Shown: piece after piece, positions 25,486-35,213 of the stretch
Numbering within the stretch: the stretch's first letter is position 1
How the letters are laid out: each line of letters opens with the position of its first letter
NCBI GenBank assembly: GCA_910588375.1
Contig: CAJUQA010000004.1
Location: forward strand, 62,001-126,000
From: an uncultured Odoribacter sp.
GTDB taxonomy: Bacteria > Bacteroidota > Bacteroidia > Bacteroidales > Marinifilaceae
DNA length: 64,000 bases
Reading direction: 5' to 3'
Translations under genes and position numbers: made by a program
Notes under the pieces: generated by a model
The model's input: only the letters and a program-made list of their open reading frames with translations
Database searches by the model: none
What the model was told of the DNA's origin: nothing

Positions 25486-28400
25486 GTGGATATAAAAGAC
25501 TTGCTTCAAAAGTACCTGGATTCGCCTGTGGTGCGGAAATTGACATCGAAACTGCAGGGGGAAGGGAAATACAGATTGACGCATAATGCCGGTTCGGTGA
25601 CTTCGGTGATTCTGAGTGCCATGTTGCATACCCGTCCGGGATTCCGGGTGGTGGTTTTGGACGACCGGGAGGAGGCCGCTTATTTTTATAATGATGTGCT
25701 GGCTTTTGCCGATGAAAAAGAGGTGTGTTTTTTGCCTTCGTCTTATCGGCGTACTATTCACCCGGAGGAGAAGGACAATGATTCCGTGTTGGTCAGGACG
25801 GAAGTGTTGGACAGTGTGGTAAAGGGGGAAGCCCGGATGATTGTTACTTATCCCGAAGCGCTGGCGGAGCGGGTGGTGTCGAAAGATGTGCTGGAGAAGA
25901 TGTCGATGACGGTGCGCAAAGGAGATAAGCTGTCTATTTCGTTTGTTGAGAATCTGTTGGCGGAATACGGCTTTGAGCGGAGTGATTTTGTGTATGAACC
26001 GGGACAGTATTCAATTCGGGGAAGTATTGTGGACGTCTATTCCTATGCCGAAGAGTTGCCTGTCCGTATTGATTTTTTCGGGGATGAGGTGGAGAGTCTC
26101 CGTTTTTTTGATGTCGAAACGCAGTTGTCTGACCGGAAGACGGAAGCTGTTTCTGTTGTACCGGATTTGAGTAATCTGGAGGAAGGTTATACTTATACGG
26201 ATTTGTTCGCTTATTTTACGGAGAAACCGGTGTGGTGGATTAAAAACGGACTGTTTCTGAATGACCGGATCAAGGCTTTGCGCAAGGATGCTCCCGAAGG
26301 AATATTGACGGATGAAACGCAGTTGTTTGAATATATAGACGGTTGCGGTGTGGTGGAATGGGGACCCGATATGTATTTCCGGGGGGAAACGGTGGATGTG
26401 AAGTGTGAGGCGCAGCCTGTGGTGAATAAGAAGTTCGAGTTGCTGGCGGATATTTTGCAGATAAAGCAGGAAGCGGGGTATGAGATTTTTATCTGTTCGA
26501 CGAATGAGATGCAGTTGCGCCGGTTGCGGGATATATTTTCCGATAAAGGATACAATATCCGTTTCACGTCTTTGGAGGGAGTGGTGCATGAAGGGTTTGC
26601 CGATGAACAGATGCGTATCTGCGTATATACTGAGCATCAGATTTTTGACCGCTATCATAAATACCGCTTGCAAACCACGCGTATCCGCAAAGGAAGGGAA
26701 TCTATCACGCTGAGTGAGTTGCAGAATCTGCATCCGGGGGATTATGTGGTGCATGTCGACCACGGTATCGGGCGGTTCGGCGGATTGGTGAAGATTAACA
26801 ACAACGGGAAGGAACAGGAGGCCATCCGGTTGGTGTATAAGAATAATTCTGAATTGTATGTCGGGCTGCATTCTTTGCATAAGATATCCAAGTATAAGGG
26901 AAAAGACGGCGAGCCTCCCGTTGTGAACCGCTTGGGGGGAGAGGCCTGGAACAGACTGAAGCAGAAGACCAAATCGCGTGTCAAGGATATTGCCCGCGAG
27001 TTGATCGCCCTGTATGCCAAACGAAAGGAGGAACCGGCGTTTGCCTTTAGTCGGGACAGTTATTTGCAGGAGGAGATGGAGGCTTCTTTTATGTATGAGG
27101 AGACGCCCGATCAAATGAAAGCGATTGAGGCGGTGAAAAGTGATATGGAACATCCGTTGGTGATGGACCGGCTGGTGTGTGGGGATGTGGGGTTTGGAAA
27201 AACGGAGGTGGCTATCCGGGCGGCTTTTAAGGCGGTGGCGGACAGTAAGCAGGTGGCAGTGTTGGTGCCGACGACTATTTTGGCTTATCAGCATTATAAT
27301 ACGTTTGTAAAACGGTTGGAAGGGATGCCCTGCCGGGTGGAATATGTCAGCCGCATGAAGAAGAGCGGGGAGATAAAGAGGATATTGAATGATTTGAAGG
27401 AGGGGAAGGTGGATATTATTATAGGTACGCACCGGCTGACGAGTCAGGATGTGGTGTTTAAGGATTTGGGTTTGTTAATTGTGGATGAGGAACAGAAGTT
27501 CGGGGTTGGGGTAAAGGAGAAGTTGAAGCGTTTGAAGGTGAATGTGGATACTATTACCATGACGGCGACGCCGATTCCCCGGACGTTGCAGTTTTCTTTG
27601 ATGGGAGCCCGCGATATGTCGATTATCCGTACTCCGCCGCCCAATCGTTATCCTATTGTTACGGAGTTGCACCGTTTTGACGAGAAGTTGATAAAGGATG
27701 CCATTTTGTATGAGATGTCGCGGGGAGGACAGGTGTTTTTTATTCACAACCGGGTGGAGACGATACGGGATGTGCAGGATATGTTGCACCGCATTGTCCC
27801 GCAATTGAAATCTTGTATTGCTCATGGGCAGATGAGCGGAGAGGAGCTGGAGAAAGTGATGCATGATTTTATCCGGGGGGATTATGATGTGCTGATAGCG
27901 ACGACGATTATAGAATCGGGACTGGATATTCCGAATGCGAATACCATGATTATCAACCAGGCGCAGAATTACGGGCTGAGCGATTTGCATCAGTTGAGAG
28001 GGCGTGTGGGACGTTCCAATAAGAAGGCGTTTTGTTATTTGCTGAGTCCGTCGCTTGAGTTGGTGAATCCGGATGCCCGCCGCCGTTTGAAAGCGATTGA
28101 GGATTTCAGCGGGTTGGGTAGCGGGTTTAATATTGCCATGCAGGATTTGGATATTCGTGGAGCGGGGAATATACTGGGGGCGGAGCAGTCCGGTTTTATT
28201 TCTGAAATCGGTTATGAAACTTATCAGCGTATCTTGAATGAAGCGTTGCTTGAGTTGCGGGATGAGGAGTTCCCCGCGTTGCAGGTGGCGGGAACGGCAG
28301 AACGGAAGGATTTTGTCGCGGAGTGTGTGATTGAGTCCGATTTTGAAGTGCTGATACCGGAATCTTATGTCGAGAATATCAGTGAAAGGGTACGTTTGTA

Positions 28401-28803
28401 CCGGGAGTTGGATAATATTTCGACCGAAGAGGAGTTGGAGGTGTTCGGAAAGAAATTGAAGGACCGTTTTGGCAAGATACCTGTGCAGGTCAGAGGATTG
28501 ATGGAAGTTGTGCGGATGAGGAGATGGAGTATGGCGCTGGGCGTGGAGCGGCTGTTGATGAAAAACGGGAAGATGATTCTGTATTTTGTCAATGCGCAGA
28601 CGTCTCCTTTTTATTCTTCGGCAGTTTTTACCCGGTTGCTTAAGTTTGTTCAGTTACAGATGTTGCCCTGCCGGATGAGTGAGAAAAACGATAAATTGTC
28701 GTTGGTTTTTACGGAGATAAACGATATTGACAAGGCGGCCCGTTTTGTGAGGAGGATGTGGCAGGAAATAGCGGTTCCGGAAAATGAAGAGGCGGAAAAG
28801 TAA
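25486..28803 (+). CDS. mfd: Transcription-repair coupling factor Mfd
   Basis: 1105 residues. Domains in order: UvrB-homology region (YSIRGSIVDVYSYAEELPVR near 180), the RNA polymerase-interacting CarD-like domain (HPGDYVVHVDHGIGRFGG near 415), the RecG-like translocase with Walker A CGDVGFGKTE near 566, DEEQ box LLIVDEEQKFGV near 663 and motif VI QLRGRVGRS near 837, and the C-terminal TRCF domain. It removes stalled polymerase and recruits UvrA. The start is GTG at 25486; an upstream ATG at 25427 is out of frame, and the GTG gives the usual Mfd N-terminus. Confidence 0.95.
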   Translation: MDIKDLLQKYLDSPVVRKLTSKLQGEGKYRLTHNAGSVTSVILSAMLHTRPGFRVVVLDDREEAAYFYNDVLAFADEKEVCFLPSSYRRTIHPEEKDNDSVLVRTEVLDSVVKGEARMIVTYPEALAERVVSKDVLEKMSMTVRKGDKLSISFVENLLAEYGFERSDFVYEPGQYSIRGSIVDVYSYAEELPVRIDFFGDEVESLRFFDVETQLSDRKTEAVSVVPDLSNLEEGYTYTDLFAYFTEKPVWWIKNGLFLNDRIKALRKDAPEGILTDETQLFEYIDGCGVVEWGPDMYFRGETVDVKCEAQPVVNKKFELLADILQIKQEAGYEIFICSTNEMQLRRLRDIFSDKGYNIRFTSLEGVVHEGFADEQMRICVYTEHQIFDRYHKYRLQTTRIRKGRESITLSELQNLHPGDYVVHVDHGIGRFGGLVKINNNGKEQEAIRLVYKNNSELYVGLHSLHKISKYKGKDGEPPVVNRLGGEAWNRLKQKTKSRVKDIARELIALYAKRKEEPAFAFSRDSYLQEEMEASFMYEETPDQMKAIEAVKSDMEHPLVMDRLVCGDVGFGKTEVAIRAAFKAVADSKQVAVLVPTTILAYQHYNTFVKRLEGMPCRVEYVSRMKKSGEIKRILNDLKEGKVDIIIGTHRLTSQDVVFKDLGLLIVDEEQKFGVGVKEKLKRLKVNVDTITMTATPIPRTLQFSLMGARDMSIIRTPPPNRYPIVTELHRFDEKLIKDAILYEMSRGGQVFFIHNRVETIRDVQDMLHRIVPQLKSCIAHGQMSGEELEKVMHDFIRGDYDVLIATTIIESGLDIPNANTMIINQAQNYGLSDLHQLRGRVGRSNKKAFCYLLSPSLELVNPDARRRLKAIEDFSGLGSGFNIAMQDLDIRGAGNILGAEQSGFISEIGYETYQRILNEALLELRDEEFPALQVAGTAERKDFVAECVIESDFEVLIPESYVENISERVRLYRELDNISTEEELEVFGKKLKDRFGKIPVQVRGLMEVVRMRRWSMALGVERLLMKNGKMILYFVNAQTSPFYSSAVFTRLLKFVQLQMLPCRMSEKNDKLSLVFTEINDIDKAARFVRRMWQEIAVPENEEAEK

Positions 28804-28820
28804 AATGAGCGTTGTTGAGT

Positions 28821-29558
28821 ATGAATTTAGTTGTGGATATAGGGAATACCCGCTTGAAGTATGCTTTTTTCCGGCAAGGGAAGAGGGAGCAGACCGGCAA
28901 TGAGCGGGAAGAAATGTTTGGAGTGCTGGAGAGGTATGCTGCGGAGAGGGAGCCGGTCAGTATTTTTCTTTCCGGAAGCGGGAAAGTGGAAGATAGTTTG
29001 CGGAGCCGGTTGATGCATTATGCAGCCTATTGGCAGGAAGCGGAACCCGCTATGCCTTTGCCGGTGACTATTGGTTATGAGACACCGGAAACTTTGGGGT
29101 TTGACCGTATTGCCGGGTGTGTCGGTGCCCGTCTTTTTTTTCCGGATAAAGAGTTGTTGGTGGTGGATTCGGGGACGGCCATTACATATAATTATCTGAG
29201 TAAGGACAATGTTTTTCTGGGGGGAAATATAGCCCCGGGACAGGAAATCCGTTTCCGTTCCCTGCATTTATATACGGAGAAACTTCCTTATGTCGAAGCG
29301 GAACGGGAGTTGAAGGCATATGGGAAAAATACGCACGATGCCATACTTATCGGCGTAATGAAAGGGATTTTGTGGGAGGTGAACGGTTGTATATCGGAGT
29401 TTTTGCAACGCAATCCGGACGGTCAGGTGGTGGTGACGGGAGGTAACAGCATGTATCTGGAAAAGAGGCTTCCGCGGAATGTTTTTTTTGAAAGATATCT
29501 GGGATTGTATGGGCTGAATGAAATATTAGAGTATACTAAAAAAGATAATAAAACGTAA
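28821..29558 (+). CDS. coaX: Type III pantothenate kinase
   Basis: 245 residues from ATG 28821 (MNLVVDIGNTRLKYAFF); a TTG at 28812 is possible but less likely. The CoaX signatures are DIGNTRLK (ATP phosphate loop), GFDRIAGCVGARLFF (pantothenate site), LLVVDSGTAITY and FLGGNIAPGQEIRF. It phosphorylates pantothenate in the first step of CoA synthesis, needing a monovalent cation. It starts 17 bases after mfd and is probably co-transcribed with it. Confidence 0.93.
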   Translation: MNLVVDIGNTRLKYAFFRQGKREQTGNEREEMFGVLERYAAEREPVSIFLSGSGKVEDSLRSRLMHYAAYWQEAEPAMPLPVTIGYETPETLGFDRIAGCVGARLFFPDKELLVVDSGTAITYNYLSKDNVFLGGNIAPGQEIRFRSLHLYTEKLPYVEAERELKAYGKNTHDAILIGVMKGILWEVNGCISEFLQRNPDGQVVVTGGNSMYLEKRLPRNVFFERYLGLYGLNEILEYTKKDNKT

Positions 29559-29604
29559 ATTCTGCCGCTTATCCGGCAAATATTAAAAAAATAGTAATAA
29601 TTTT

Positions 29605-29632
29605 GCACACAAAGGGTGTGCATTCTTTTTGC
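29605..29632 (+). terminator. Weak hairpin terminator after coaX
   Basis: GCACAC (29605-29610) and GTGTGC (29616-29621) form a stem followed by ATTCTTTTT. A TAATTTTG -7-like box (29598-29605) overlaps its start, so the same bases could instead lie at the start of the next transcript. Confidence 0.4.
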
Positions 29633-29669
29633 ACCGGCAGAATAGATCATTAAAATAAGAAAAATAGTC

Positions 29670-30989
29670 ATGAGAAAAATTGTTGCTTTAATTTTCCCGG
29701 CATTGCTTTTCGGTGGAATTGTTAAAGCCCAGACCGTTGAGTCGAAGTTCGGGGTTGACAGTATAAAGACGATTGAGCATGCCTCTGTTTATCAGGAATT
29801 CGTGAAACAGAAGAATTATAAAGATGCTTTGCCGAGTTGGCGGTATGTGTTTGATAATGCGCCGAAATTTCAGATGAATACCTATACGAAGGGTGAGGAG
29901 ATCATGCTGAATATGTATACCCAGACGAAAAATAAGGCCTATATCGATACTTTGATGATGGTTTATGACCAATGGATAAAATATTTCAAGGACCATGCCC
30001 GTTACGGGGAAGGTTATGTGATCGGGAAGAAAGGATTCAATCTGTACAGACTGACGATGGGCGATGAAGCCAGAACGAAAGAGGCCTTCGGGTATCTGAA
30101 TAAATCTTTTGAGATGCAGGGCAGCAAGACGCATCCCAATACGGTAAAGATGCTGTTTGCCGTAGCCGATGATTTGTTGAAGAAAAACCAGGTGAGCAAG
30201 GATGAATATATCCAGCTTTTCTTGAAAGTGACGGAATATGCCGAAAAGGGTAAGGCACAAGCCGCTAAACCGGAGCCTTATGAAGATGTAAAAACGACGA
30301 CGGATGCGTTGTTTTTCAATGCCGGCGTGGCTGATTGTGCTACGTTGAACGGTTTTCTGGCTCCGAAATTTGAAAAAGAACCGGGCAATGTTGAGGTGCT
30401 GAAAGAGATTGCCCGTTTTCTGAAAAGAAGCGAGTGTACGGATCTCCCGTTGTTTACCAATGTGGCGGAGGCGTTGTATAAAGCAGAACCTTCGGCAGAG
30501 TCCGCTTACAACTTGGCTATTATGTTCCTGAAAAGACAGGAGTATGATAAAACCGAAGCTTATCTGAAAGAAGCCATTGAAAAAGGTACGGATCCTTTGG
30601 ATAAAGCGGAATATTATTTGCGTATGGCTCAAATCAGTCTTTCCAAGAAGCAGTTTGCGGAGTCTAAAAAACATGCGGTGGAAGCTTTGAAATTGAATCC
30701 GAATTTAGGTGCTGCTTATTTGAATATCGGTAAAGCTTATGCTTTCGCCAGCAAGTCGTACGGAGAAGATGATTTTGATCATGCTTCCGTATTTTGGGTG
30801 GCTGTGGATAAATTCAATAAAGCTAAACAGGTGGATCCTGCATTGGCAGATGAAGCCAACGGATTGATCAAAACGTATTCACAATATTTCCCCAGTAAGG
30901 ATGAAGCCTTTTTCCGTAGTGTACAGGCTGGAGATTCTTTTAAAGTCGGGGGATGGATTAATGAGACAACCACGGCTCGTTTCAGATAA
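29670..30989 (+). CDS. Secreted tetratricopeptide-repeat protein
   Basis: 439 residues with a Sec signal ending IVKAQT. Helical repeats run throughout. Clear TPR units are SAYNLAIMFLKRQEYDKTEA, AEYYLRMAQISLSKKQFAES and NLGAAYLNIGKAYAFASKSY in the last third. This is a conserved periplasmic TPR scaffold of Bacteroidales with unknown partners. It stands 13 bases before lptC and upstream of gldE, suggesting a role in envelope assembly, but that is context only. Confidence 0.82.
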   Translation: MRKIVALIFPALLFGGIVKAQTVESKFGVDSIKTIEHASVYQEFVKQKNYKDALPSWRYVFDNAPKFQMNTYTKGEEIMLNMYTQTKNKAYIDTLMMVYDQWIKYFKDHARYGEGYVIGKKGFNLYRLTMGDEARTKEAFGYLNKSFEMQGSKTHPNTVKMLFAVADDLLKKNQVSKDEYIQLFLKVTEYAEKGKAQAAKPEPYEDVKTTTDALFFNAGVADCATLNGFLAPKFEKEPGNVEVLKEIARFLKRSECTDLPLFTNVAEALYKAEPSAESAYNLAIMFLKRQEYDKTEAYLKEAIEKGTDPLDKAEYYLRMAQISLSKKQFAESKKHAVEALKLNPNLGAAYLNIGKAYAFASKSYGEDDFDHASVFWVAVDKFNKAKQVDPALADEANGLIKTYSQYFPSKDEAFFRSVQAGDSFKVGGWINETTTARFR

Positions 30990-31001
30990 AAATATCCGTA
31001 C

Positions 31002-31571
31002 ATGGGCGTGAGTTTTCTCCGGAGTATTTATTTTAAGAGCATTATTGTCCTGGGATGGACAATAATGCTCTTGTCTTGTAAAAATGACCTGAAAGAGGTG
31101 AATAAATTGGGGGATTTACAGCAATTGCCGGAGATGGCGGGCGAGAATCTGGTGATGATTTATTCCGATTCGGCCAGGATAAAATACAAGGTGGTTACTC
31201 CGCAGTATTTGAAAATAAATCATGGTGAGGATAAGTATGACGAGTTTCCTCGGGGAATTCATGTCATTTCATACGGGACGGATGGGAAGATTGTCGGAGA
31301 GATAAAGGCCCGGTATGCTAAGAAATTGGAAAAGGAGAATTTGTGGGAGGCCCGTGACCAGGTGGTGGTCATTAATGGTGAGGGGGCTAAGCTGGAAACG
31401 GATTTGCTGTATTGGGATATGACTGAAGAGCGGATTTATTCGGACCGTTACAGTAAGTTGACGGCAAACGGGGATATTATTGAGAGCAGTGAGGGATTTG
31501 AGTCGGACCAGAATCTGAAAAATCCGGTCTTCAAAAATATCACCGCCGGTAAAGTTCAAGTAGAATTATAG
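31002..31571 (+). CDS. lptC: LptC-like LPS export periplasmic protein
   Basis: 189 residues. An N-terminal hydrophobic segment ends in lipobox LLSCKND, then a beta-jellyroll of the LptC/OstA type (MIYSDSARIKYKVVTPQYLK, LLYWDMTEERIYSDRYSKLT). LptC passes lipopolysaccharide from LptBFG to LptA. ATG 31002 is needed for a complete signal; ATG 31065 would leave almost none. The signal-peptide codons contain a perfect 16-bp inverted repeat (31035-31072). Confidence 0.82.
   Translation: MGVSFLRSIYFKSIIVLGWTIMLLSCKNDLKEVNKLGDLQQLPEMAGENLVMIYSDSARIKYKVVTPQYLKINHGEDKYDEFPRGIHVISYGTDGKIVGEIKARYAKKLEKENLWEARDQVVVINGEGAKLETDLLYWDMTEERIYSDRYSKLTANGDIIESSEGFESDQNLKNPVFKNITAGKVQVEL
31035..31072 (+). promoter_or_regulatory. 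Perfect 16-bp hairpin inside the lptC signal-peptide codons
   Basis: AAGAGCATTATTGTCC (31035-31050) and GGACAATAATGCTCTT (31057-31072) are exact reverse complements with a 6-base loop, followed by GTCTTGT. It lies 46 bases after the end of the TPR gene and within codons 12-24 of lptC. It could act as a partial terminator or attenuator between the genes, or as a translation-slowing structure at the signal peptide. Confidence 0.6.
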
Positions 31572-31575
31572 TCAG

Positions 31576-32826
31576 ATGTCGACCTTAACAATCATATTAA
31601 TTTGTCTTTTACTCTCTGCTTTTTTTTCAGGGATGGAAATCGCTTTTGTCGCTTCCAATAAGTTGAGAATAGAGATTGATAAGCATAATAAGAGTGTCGC
31701 ACAGGCTCTGATAGATCTTTTTGTGGCGAATTCGGGGATGTATATTACGACCATATTGGTCGGTAATAATGTGGTGATGGTCATTTACGGTATTTTCATG
31801 ACGGAGTATTTGACGAAATTCTTCGGGTTCATGCAATTTTCCGTTGGGATGAAGTTGTTGGTGGAGACACTGATATCGACGTTGATTATTTTGTTTTTTG
31901 CCGAATTCCTGCCTAAAACATTGTTTCGTTTGCGGCCGAATGCTTTTTTGAGGGCTTTTGCGGTGCCTGTATTTCTATTTTATTTGTTGTTTTTCCCGAT
32001 TACTTATTTTTCTGTTTGGTTCGGGGGACTTTTGTTGCGGGTATTTACCGGTAAAAAATTAGAGGAGGACGAGTCGGATAAGGCTTTCGGGAAAGTGGAC
32101 CTGGATAATCTGATAGAAGAAGGGGAAATTGTGGAAGAGGGGAATGAAGAAATTCATGAAATCAAGCTTTTCCGCAATGCTTTGGATTTTTCGGAAATCA
32201 AGTTGAGGGAGTGTATTGTGCCCCGGACGGATTTGGTGGCACTTCCGTTGGATAGTAGTCTGGATGAATTGACCCGTTTGTTTGTGGAAACGGGTTTGTC
32301 GCGTATTCTGATTTATAAGGAGAATATAGATGATATTATCGGATATGTTCATTCCTCTTCGCTTTTCAAGGATCCGCCGACGGTGGCTAAGGCTATCAGC
32401 CGGGTGATTATTGTGCCGGAGACGATGTCGGCTTCCCATTTGCTGAATATGTTTATAAAGGAACAGAGAAGTATTGCCGTGGTGGTGGATGAATTCGGAA
32501 TCACGGCGGGCATTGTGACGATAGAGGATATTATGGAGGAGATTTTCGGAGAGATTGAGGACGAACACGATCATCAGAATCTTACGGAAACGGTGGTCAA
32601 TGAACATGAGTATATTTTTTCGGGACGTTTGGAAGTGGATTATCTGAATGAAAAATATCATGTCGGTCTTCAGGAAAACGAAGAATATGAGACATTGGCG
32701 GGATATGTGCTTTATTATAATGAGAGTATTCCCGTGGAGGGAGAAAGAATTGAAATTAACGGAATCACCTTTGAGGTTTTGAGTGTTAAAAATGCAAGAA
32801 TTGAGGAAATAAAGGTGATTGTGTGA
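31576..32826 (+). CDS. gldE: GldE-like CNNM/CBS/CorC-HlyC membrane protein
   Basis: 416 residues. The N-terminal CNNM (DUF21) transmembrane domain has helices at about 1-25, 55-80, 90-115 and 130-150 (SAFFSGMEIAFVASNKLRIE). A CBS pair follows at about 205-330 (IVPRTDLVALPLDSSLDELT; VVVDEFGITAGIVTIEDIME). A CorC_HlyC domain ends the protein. GldE is the gliding-associated member of this family; others handle Mg or Co. Being just before porP and porKLMN favours the GldE name, but the sequence alone does not separate it from a CorC-like exporter. It starts 4 bases after lptC. Confidence 0.82.
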   Translation: MSTLTIILICLLLSAFFSGMEIAFVASNKLRIEIDKHNKSVAQALIDLFVANSGMYITTILVGNNVVMVIYGIFMTEYLTKFFGFMQFSVGMKLLVETLISTLIILFFAEFLPKTLFRLRPNAFLRAFAVPVFLFYLLFFPITYFSVWFGGLLLRVFTGKKLEEDESDKAFGKVDLDNLIEEGEIVEEGNEEIHEIKLFRNALDFSEIKLRECIVPRTDLVALPLDSSLDELTRLFVETGLSRILIYKENIDDIIGYVHSSSLFKDPPTVAKAISRVIIVPETMSASHLLNMFIKEQRSIAVVVDEFGITAGIVTIEDIMEEIFGEIEDEHDHQNLTETVVNEHEYIFSGRLEVDYLNEKYHVGLQENEEYETLAGYVLYYNESIPVEGERIEINGITFEVLSVKNARIEEIKVIV

Positions 32827-32913
32827 TTTTTTTCTTTAGTTTTGCTGTAAATTTTAGTTGGCTTTAATATTTTTATTTACTTTTACGGCAAATTGCTAAA
32901 CGTGGATAGTGCC

Positions 32914-33864
32914 ATGAGAAGAAGTATAATGATTGTTGCTTTTTGTGCAATAAGTTTTATAACGAATGCTCAGCAGGAATCCCAGTTTAGCCAGAATATG
33001 TATAATCATATGACCGTCAATCCGGCTTTTGCCGGGATTCGCGGCAATTGGGCGATTTCGGGGATTTACCGGAATTCATGGCAGAAGATGGAGGGCGCTC
33101 CGGAAACTTATGCTTTCAGTGTGGATGCACCGGTAAAGATCAGGAATGTGGAGGGGGGAGCCGGATTAACGTTGTTGAGCGATAAGTGGGGAATGGTGAC
33201 GAATTTGCGGATGATGGTCAATTATGCATACATGTGTACATTGAATTTTGGGGTTTTGAATGTGGGTGCGCGGATCGGAATGGTGAGTACGAAGATTGAC
33301 GGGGAATATTATATTCCCGGCGGAGAAGGTTTTACTTCTCCGGGAGATGATCCGGCATTGAACAGCAGCAGGGCGGATTTGTCAAAAATTATGTTTGATG
33401 CGGGCATCGGCGTATTTTTGTCTGCTGACAAATATTATGCGGGTATTTCGTTAGAACATTTGCCCAAACCGGAAATGAATATCGGTATGAGTGGAAAAAT
33501 GTTCTGGAAACGCAATCTTTTTTTGACAGGAGGATATACTTTTGCCTTGTCGCCGGCGGTGGATGTGCAGCCTTCGGGATTTGTGAAGACCGATTTTTCC
33601 GATTGGCAGTATTCTGTCAATGCCCATGTGGTTTTTAAGAAAACATATTGGGGGGGATTGGCTTACCGGGATAAGGAGGCGGTTGCATTCCTGGGCGGAT
33701 TGGAACTGAAAAACGGGATTTTGGTCGGATACAGTTACGATTTGAATATTGCTTCCGGTGTCAGTTCGCATCTTGGCGGATCGCATGAAGTGTCTCTGAC
33801 TTATTGTTTCGGACTGAAAATGGGTAAGAAAGAGAAAATATATAAAAGTGTAAGATTTTTGTAA
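32914..33864 (+). CDS. porP: PorP/SprF family T9SS outer-membrane protein
   Basis: 316 residues from ATG 32914 (an in-frame TTG at 32893 and GTG at 32902 are less likely). The signal peptide ends TNAQQ. The family hallmark QFSQNMYNHMTVNPAFAG follows, then GLTLLSDKWGM and beta-strand-rich sequence ending KMGKKEKIYKSVRFL. PorP/SprF proteins are beta-barrels of the type IX secretion and gliding machinery. It is 12 bases before porK, in the standard PorPKLMN order. Confidence 0.9.
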   Translation: MRRSIMIVAFCAISFITNAQQESQFSQNMYNHMTVNPAFAGIRGNWAISGIYRNSWQKMEGAPETYAFSVDAPVKIRNVEGGAGLTLLSDKWGMVTNLRMMVNYAYMCTLNFGVLNVGARIGMVSTKIDGEYYIPGGEGFTSPGDDPALNSSRADLSKIMFDAGIGVFLSADKYYAGISLEHLPKPEMNIGMSGKMFWKRNLFLTGGYTFALSPAVDVQPSGFVKTDFSDWQYSVNAHVVFKKTYWGGLAYRDKEAVAFLGGLELKNGILVGYSYDLNIASGVSSHLGGSHEVSLTYCFGLKMGKKEKIYKSVRFL

Positions 33865-33876
33865 AACGGATATATT

Positions 33877-35199
33877 ATGGAAATTAAACGGTTGGTTTTT
33901 TTCTTTATAATGGTGGTAATGGTTTCTTGTTCTCCGTATAATGGCGGAGGGGAATTGGTAGGGACCCGGAAAGTGAAGAAATGGTTCGAACCCCGGCCTT
34001 ACGGTATGGTATTGATTCCGACAGGTAGTCTGAATATCGGACAGAACGATGAAGATGTGGCATGGTCTATGACTGCTGCCCAAAAAACGGTATCTATACC
34101 TGCTTTTTGGATGGATGAAACGGAAATCACGAATGATGAATACCGTCAGTTTGTGAATTGGGTGATTGACTCTATTATGAGACAGCGTTTGGTGGATGAA
34201 GGGTATGAGGAGTTTTTGATGAAAGACCGGAAAGGAAATCTGTTGGATCCGCCTGTGCTGGATAAAAGGGCAAGGATTGATTTTCATAAACATGAGGAGT
34301 ACAAAGAGGTGTTGGAGGGGCTTGAATATCAAGGTGACGACAGACTCGCCAAAGGAGAGTTGGATGTTCGCAAACTGGTTTATAAATATAGTTGGTATGA
34401 CTTTAACCAGGCTGCTGCCAATGACCGTTTTTATGATCCGGAAACCGGAACTTATAAAGGAGGAACGGTAATCAACGTGAAGGGTGAAAAGGAAAAAGTA
34501 AAAGGGCGTTCTTCTTTCATCATGAAGAAAGAGGTGCAAATTTATCCGGACACGTTGTGTTGGATAAAGGATTTCACTTATATGTATAATGAACCTTTTG
34601 TGAAAGAGTATTTTTCACATGTCGGATATGACAATTATCCGGTGGTAGGTATAAACTGGCATCAGGCACAGGCATTCTGTTTTTGGAGAACGGATTTGTT
34701 TAATTCCGTATCCGGAACCCGGGTACAATCCTGGCGTTTGCCTTCGGAGGCCGAATGGGAATATGCAGCCCGGGGCGGTTTGCTCGGACAGAAATATCCT
34801 TGGGGTGGTCCTTATACCCGGACGCGGAAAGGATGTTTTGTGGCAAACTTCAAGCCGATGCGTGGAAATTATATCGGGGACGGCGGTACCTATACCGTTC
34901 CTGTCGGAAATTACGAACCTAATGGATACGGTTTGTATGATATGGCCGGAAATGTGGCAGAGTGGACTGCTGAGACGTATGAAGAGTCTGCTTATGCCGT
35001 GACCCACGACTTAAGTCCTTCTTATCAGGTTTTGGCTAAGAATTCGGATAACCGTATTTTTAAGCGTAAAGTGGTTCGGGGCGGTTCCTGGAAAGATATA
35101 GCCTTTTATATGCAAAACGGGGTGAGAAGTTACGAATATCAGGATTCTGCCAGAAGTTTTATTGGATTTAGAACAGTGAGAACAAGAATAGAATTTTAA
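33877..35199 (+). CDS. porK: T9SS ring lipoprotein PorK/GldK (SUMF1 fold)
   Basis: 440 residues. Lipobox VMVSCSPY (Cys19) is followed by the GldK signature GMVLIPTGSLNIGQNDEDV. The protein has a formylglycine-generating-enzyme (SUMF1) fold with WRLPSEAEWEYAARGG, GLYDMAGNVAEWTAETYE and VVRGGSWKDIAFYM. In T9SS, PorK and PorN form a large periplasmic ring under the outer membrane. The fold is structural here and not enzymatic. It is second in the five-gene block with short gaps. Confidence 0.94.
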   Translation: MEIKRLVFFFIMVVMVSCSPYNGGGELVGTRKVKKWFEPRPYGMVLIPTGSLNIGQNDEDVAWSMTAAQKTVSIPAFWMDETEITNDEYRQFVNWVIDSIMRQRLVDEGYEEFLMKDRKGNLLDPPVLDKRARIDFHKHEEYKEVLEGLEYQGDDRLAKGELDVRKLVYKYSWYDFNQAAANDRFYDPETGTYKGGTVINVKGEKEKVKGRSSFIMKKEVQIYPDTLCWIKDFTYMYNEPFVKEYFSHVGYDNYPVVGINWHQAQAFCFWRTDLFNSVSGTRVQSWRLPSEAEWEYAARGGLLGQKYPWGGPYTRTRKGCFVANFKPMRGNYIGDGGTYTVPVGNYEPNGYGLYDMAGNVAEWTAETYEESAYAVTHDLSPSYQVLAKNSDNRIFKRKVVRGGSWKDIAFYMQNGVRSYEYQDSARSFIGFRTVRTRIEF

Positions 35200-35213
35200 T
35201 TTATTGAAGAAAG

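Noticed and set aside
26011..27432. 473-codon open frame on the minus strand
   Set aside because: Antisense to the clear mfd gene, His/Arg/Leu/Gln-rich with no recognisable domain.
33877..35199. Formylglycine-generating enzyme (sulfatase activation)
   Set aside because: The SUMF1 fold is present, but the GldK-type N-terminus and the porPKLMN setting make it the T9SS ring lipoprotein.
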